From: Rhodospirillales bacterium | GTDB lineage: Bacteria > Pseudomonadota > Alphaproteobacteria > Rhodospirillales > Defluviicoccaceae | Direction of reading: 5' to 3' | Length of the DNA stretch: 64,000 bases | Assembly (NCBI GenBank): GCA_016712375.1 | Contig: JADJRE010000005.1 | Coordinates: 62,001-126,000 of the forward strand | Shown here: positions 60,899 through 64,000 of the stretch, in pieces | Layout: each line of letters opens with the position of its first letter | Numbering within the stretch: the first letter of the stretch is position 1 | Notes under the pieces: generated by a model | Database searches by the model: none | Seen by the model: the letters and a program-made list of their open reading frames with translations, nothing else | What the model was told of the DNA's origin: nothing | Position numbers and translations under genes: made by a program

Positions 60899-61828
60899 AT
60901 GAGGCAATCGCGGCACACGGGTCCGATCCTGCTCTTTGGCGCGGAGGGACAAACTGGCCGAGAACTGCGGCGTGCGTTGGCGACGCTGGGGCCGGTCATT
61001 CCTCTCACCCGACGCGACGTTGATCTCGCTGACGCCGCTGCCCTGAGCCGAGCCGTCCGAACCCACACCCCTTCGTTGATCGTCAACGCCGCAGCGTATA
61101 ACGCCGTCGATCGGGCGGAGGAAGAAGCGGATCTGGCAATGGCGATCAACGGCACTGCCCCGGGCGTTCTGGCCGAGGAGGCGAAGCGCGCGGGTGCGGC
61201 GGTGGTCCATTATTCCAGCGATTATGTCTTCGGAACCCGGGTGCATCGCACTGCCGAAGGTGCGCCGCGCCCATTTCGCGAGGACGACCCTCCAGAGCCG
61301 CTCAGCGCCTATGGCCGCAGCAAGCTGGCTGGTGAAGAAGCGATCGGTGCGGTGGGCGGAGCGCACCTAATCTTGCGTACCAGCTGGGTCTATGGCGCGC
61401 GCGGCCGTACCTTTCTCGCCGCTCTGTTGCGCCTCGACCTGCCGGACCAACAGCAGTTGGCGATTGTAGACGATCAGCACAGTTGTCCCACCTGGGCATC
61501 GTCCCTGGCCGACGCGACCGCGCAAATTCTTGCCGCCTGCTGGGCGCTCGGGGGAGCGGCGGCGCTGCGCGACCGAGGCGGCACCTACAATCTGGCAGGC
61601 GATGGCTGGTGTTCACGCTACGACTTTGCCGTTGCGGCTTTCGCGCTTCACGCGGCGCGCGGCCGTAGCACGCCCAGCTTGCGTGCGGTGCCATCGGCGG
61701 AATTTCCAACGTTGGCGTCGCGACCGCCGTTCTCGGCGCTTGATACGCGCGCCGTCCGGGAAGCGTTTGGTGTCGGAGTCCCGGAGTGGCGAATGGCGCT
61801 GGCGCTGTGCCTTGCAGGAATACAATGA
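60899..61828 (+). CDS. rfbD: dTDP-4-dehydrorhamnose reductase
   Basis: 309 residues from ATG 60899; the raw ORF opens at 60803. An extended SDR: 'PILLFGAEGQTGRELRRALA' (NADPH site), 'VNAAAYNAVDRAEEEADLAM', 'VHYSSDYVFGT' with the catalytic Ser/Thr region, and YxxxK in 'LSAYGRSKLAGEEAI'. 'VDDQHSCPTWASSLADA' is a further RmlD hallmark. It makes dTDP-L-rhamnose for surface polysaccharide. The other rml genes are not in the window. Confidence 0.92.
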   Translation: MRQSRHTGPILLFGAEGQTGRELRRALATLGPVIPLTRRDVDLADAAALSRAVRTHTPSLIVNAAAYNAVDRAEEEADLAMAINGTAPGVLAEEAKRAGAAVVHYSSDYVFGTRVHRTAEGAPRPFREDDPPEPLSAYGRSKLAGEEAIGAVGGAHLILRTSWVYGARGRTFLAALLRLDLPDQQQLAIVDDQHSCPTWASSLADATAQILAACWALGGAAALRDRGGTYNLAGDGWCSRYDFAVAAFALHAARGRSTPSLRAVPSAEFPTLASRPPFSALDTRAVREAFGVGVPEWRMALALCLAGIQ

Positions 61829-61882
61829 CCCTGTGCGATCAGGTGCGGCGGACGACACGCCGGCGCGACGGCACGGGTTTGG

Positions 61883-62992
61883 CTAACAGGCTCGGCTTTT
61901 CGGCGCCGGATTCCGTTGCACTCCGGCGCACTCGCCTGAGGTTGAGCGAGTACCGGTCCAGCCGGGGCTCCGGAGGCTGCGGAAACCGAGGGCATGGTCG
62001 TCACCGGCTCCCAATAGGGTTCCCGGGCAACGAGCCGCTGCCACGCGTCGATCACTTCCTTTTTCGCGGCCATCGCCGACGTGGCTGTGCCAGCCGACCA
62101 CCACTCCCGCAGCATAGGCCAGATTAGACCGCTCTTTGCCGCGCGTACCCTTGACGACCCGCTTCAGTAGTTTCCGCGCAACGTCGATGTCGTTGTTGGT
62201 TCCCAGCTGATCCTGCAACGATTTCATAGCCGTTAAGTACGGAGTCACTCTACGTTTCGGATACAGGCTAGAAAAGAACTCAGTGGCGTAGCGGAGTTGC
62301 TTGAGCTGTATTCTCACCTTGTGCCGTTCCTCGGAATTCAGCTCTTCGAAACCAGCGCCAGCGCCGAGCATGCCTTCGTAAATATCATGAAGCAGGTGAT
62401 GCGCAATCTCCGAGGCCTTTATCTTGATCGCTGCCGTCGTGCCGCTGTCGTCCCCCTCGTGCCAGCCACGGCCTTCCGCCCAAGAACTCAGCAGTAGCAC
62501 CAATCCAATGTATCGCTGCGCCCCTACAGCCGCCTGTGCCCGAGCGTAGGCGTCGTCGCGGTGGCGCTCGACGTGCCGCGACAGCGCTTCCACCCTCTCC
62601 TCGTTTGGCAGTTGGCGAAGGACAGGCGCCATTATTTGACCCGCGAACACATCCCAATCACGTGCCGGGCCGAGCTCGCCGATCAGCCATTTAAGCTCTC
62701 CATTCATGTAGATCCGCTGCTCTTCAGGAATAAACCGCTGGTAGAGGGCGATGCATGATCGTAGCCGGCGGACGGCCACGCGCATCTGGTGGATACCCTC
62801 TTCGTGTGAACGCGCCAGCACGCACCGCTCGTTGCCGCGTAGGTGCTCGACGCCGCCGATCACGATGTCGGCCAGCGCCTCCTCGGCAGTCGATAACGGT
62901 GTCAGCGACGGCAGTCGCGCCTTCTGCCAGGCAGACTTAGGCGCGCTACGACCGCTTGCCTCGCCTTCCCCGGGTATCTCACTCGTCGACAT
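61883..62992 (-). CDS. CHAD domain-containing protein (frameshifted)
   Basis: About 370 codons from ATG 62992. The CHAD four-helix repeat is clear: 'SHEEGIHQMRVAVRRLRSCI' (conserved His and Arg), 'WLIGELGPARDWDVFAGQI', 'HKVRIQLKQLRYATEFFSSL' and 'LQDQLGTNNDIDVARKLL'. After 'LAYAAGVVVGWHS' (near 62090) the frame breaks; another frame gives 'ATSAMAAKKEVIDAWQRLVA' then 'REPYW', the usual CHAD ending. Depending on that shift the gene may stop at 61883 or read antisense into rfbD to 61648. CHAD proteins bind polyphosphate; there is no CYTH domain here. Confidence 0.82.
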   Translation of the reverse strand: MSTSEIPGEGEASGRSAPKSAWQKARLPSLTPLSTAEEALADIVIGGVEHLRGNERCVLARSHEEGIHQMRVAVRRLRSCIALYQRFIPEEQRIYMNGELKWLIGELGPARDWDVFAGQIMAPVLRQLPNEERVEALSRHVERHRDDAYARAQAAVGAQRYIGLVLLLSSWAEGRGWHEGDDSGTTAAIKIKASEIAHHLLHDIYEGMLGAGAGFEELNSEERHKVRIQLKQLRYATEFFSSLYPKRRVTPYLTAMKSLQDQLGTNNDIDVARKLLKRVVKGTRGKERSNLAYAAGVVVGWHSHVGDGREKGSDRRVAAARCPGTLLGAGDDHALGFRSLRSPGWTGTRSTSGECAGVQRNPAPKSRAC

Positions 62993-63096
62993 TTCTTTCC
63001 CCGCCCGACATGACCTGAGATCTACGATTGCACAACGAGGCAAGTGACAAGCTGAGACGTTGGGCCTTTGAACAGCCTTGTTCAAGCCTCCCGCAA

Positions 63097-63579
63097 TCAG
63101 AGATCCGCCATTGGCATGATGTCAAAGTGCTCTCTGATGCGTCGGATCAACTGATCTCGGACTTGCCGATAAGCATCCAGACGGTTCTCCCGGTTGCCCT
63201 CGACGATCGTCGGATCAAAGGTGTTCCAGAAAACGACGTCGCATGCCATCACCCTCGTCATGTCAACTGCCCGGTGCTGCGCTTCCGGCGATAGCGAGAT
63301 GACCTCGTCAAAAGAATCGTCCTCCAGTTCGTCGAACGCCTTCGGTCGGTGCCGGGCGATGTCAATACCAATCTCGTCCATTACCTGCACTGCGAAAGGA
63401 TCAAGATCGCCCGGTCTCACCCCCGCCGAATCGACAAAGATGCGGTGTCCGAGAAGGTGTTTGAGGATGCCCTCGGCCATCGCTGAACGAACAGCATTAT
63501 GTGTACACGCGAAGAGAACGGCGGTGGAGCGGGCGGACAACGGCGCGGCTACGAGCAGGCGACTGCGGCGGCCCCGCAT
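63097..63579 (-). CDS. Low-molecular-weight protein tyrosine phosphatase family protein
   Basis: 160 residues from ATG 63579. After ~20 residues comes 'AVLFACTHNAVRSAMAEGIL', with the CX5R phosphate loop (Cys-Thr-His-Asn-Ala-Val-Arg) plus Ser. 'VDSAGVRPGDLDPFAVQVMD' and 'DVVFWNTFDPTIVEGNRENR' provide the Asp general acid region. The fold is shared with ArsC-type arsenate reductases, and both functions are possible. It follows a UPF0262 gene, a pairing conserved in alphaproteobacteria. Confidence 0.85.
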   Translation of the reverse strand: MRGRRSRLLVAAPLSARSTAVLFACTHNAVRSAMAEGILKHLLGHRIFVDSAGVRPGDLDPFAVQVMDEIGIDIARHRPKAFDELEDDSFDEVISLSPEAQHRAVDMTRVMACDVVFWNTFDPTIVEGNRENRLDAYRQVRDQLIRRIREHFDIMPMADL

Positions 63580-63663
63580 TCGCGGAAGCTCGATGTCCGC
63601 CAGATCGAGCGTGGGGCGGCTGGTCCGCGTCGCGCGGATGCCATCGATGGGCGCTCCTCATCG

Positions 63664-64000
63664 TCACCGTCGAATATGCAGCACGCAGATCAGCGTGAAC
63701 AAGCGTCGGGCGGTGTTCTTATCAATCTCGACCTTCTCGGCCAGACGCTCACGCAGAAGTTGGGCACCTTCGTTGTGGAGGCCGCGTCGTCCCATATCAA
63801 TGGCTTCGATCCGGCTCGGTGTCAGCGTCTTTATCGCGTTGAAGTAGCCTTCGCAAATCAGGAAGTAGTCCTTGATGATGGAGCGCAGTGTACCGAGTGG
63901 GAGAGAAAAGCGAGTGAGCTGCAGATCCATCCTGTCGCATACGGTAAAGTTGAGGAGCTCGCCCTCGCCGGCCAGGTGCAGCACGTATGGGCCCTGGAAC
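63664..64000 (-). CDS. UPF0262 family protein (N-terminus beyond the window)
   Basis: The frame is open to the window edge. Readable features are 'GPYVLHLAGEGELLNFTVCD', 'KDYFLICEGYFNAIKTLTPS', 'IEAIDMGRRGLHNEGAQLL' and 'TARRLFTLICVLHIRR', which define UPF0262, a small alphaproteobacterial family of unknown function. The true start is upstream (beyond 64000), because the family has about 40 more N-terminal residues; the GTG at 63984 is inside a conserved strand. The LMW phosphatase follows about 85 bases later. Confidence 0.9.
   Translation of the reverse strand, partial: FQGPYVLHLAGEGELLNFTVCDRMDLQLTRFSLPLGTLRSIIKDYFLICEGYFNAIKTLTPSRIEAIDMGRRGLHNEGAQLLRERLAEKVEIDKNTARRLFTLICVLHIRR

Overview
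The window looks like a draft-quality stretch of chromosome from a GC-rich alphaproteobacterium, most probably in or near the Rhodospirillales. This is inferred from gene order and families: a UbiK/YbjN/proC trio, a phasin under a palindromic operator, CbpA/CbpM next to fabI and aroC, a RatA/COQ10-type protein, an FeS-type photolyase operon, and UPF0262 beside a low-molecular-weight phosphatase. No rRNA, tRNA or CRISPR array was seen. A striking property of the whole window is that many otherwise well-conserved genes (uvrA, rsmI, mccB, Mn-catalase, csaA and others) are broken by one-base frameshifts, often at short homopolymers, with conserved protein on both sides. I read most of these as sequence errors, so several gene entries span a frameshift.

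Layout. 0-4.5 kb: housekeeping genes (ubiK end, ybjN, proC), a multiply frameshifted RpoH-like sigma factor, a TetR-like protein, a phasin with promoter, operator and terminator, and a CsaA-type tRNA-binding protein. 4.5-12.1 kb: an SDR, a universal stress protein, and a likely pdxH-fieF-kinase operon on the minus strand, then Mn-catalase and an Nramp Mn importer on the plus strand, together a metal and oxidative-stress neighbourhood. 12.1-15.7 kb: cbpA-cbpM, fabI-aroC, and a decayed 5'-truncated MazF toxin directly behind aroC. 15.8-26.6 kb: a TetR/enolase-superfamily divergent pair with a palindromic operator, DUF599, a lipoprotein, a GntP permease with UspA, a solute-binding protein, yraN/rsmI, an LppC-type lipoprotein, ratA and a phage-tail-fibre-like gene. 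26.9-34.0 kb: one giant FecR/VCBS-repeat surface protein of about 2,380 residues. 34.0-41.3 kb: a complete leucine/isovalerate degradation (liu) operon with a divergent TetR regulator and two matching palindromes. 41.4-42.7 kb: glycerate kinase.

42.9-48.1 kb is the most unusual accessory locus. It held a single gene of about 1,260 codons encoding a Rad50/SbcC-like ABC ATPase (Walker A, CxxC hook-like motif, signature-like LSSG, Walker B and H-loop) that continues into a C-terminal domain resembling the S24/LexA fold. It has been interrupted by a 1,383-bp IS256-family element with a perfect 9-bp target duplication. Excising the element and one repeat copy restores the reading frame across the junction, so the ancestral protein can be reconstructed. 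I do not recognise a named system with this architecture, and a DNA-repair or defence role is inference.

48.6-64 kb: divergent ssb and uvrA, a second tail-fibre-repeat fragment immediately behind uvrA, sufU-sufS, an SDR/renalase-like/FeS-photolyase operon with overlapping stops and starts, a glycosyltransferase-like gene with an ELM1-family gene, rfbD, a CHAD protein, a LMW phosphatase, and a UPF0262 gene running off the end of the window.
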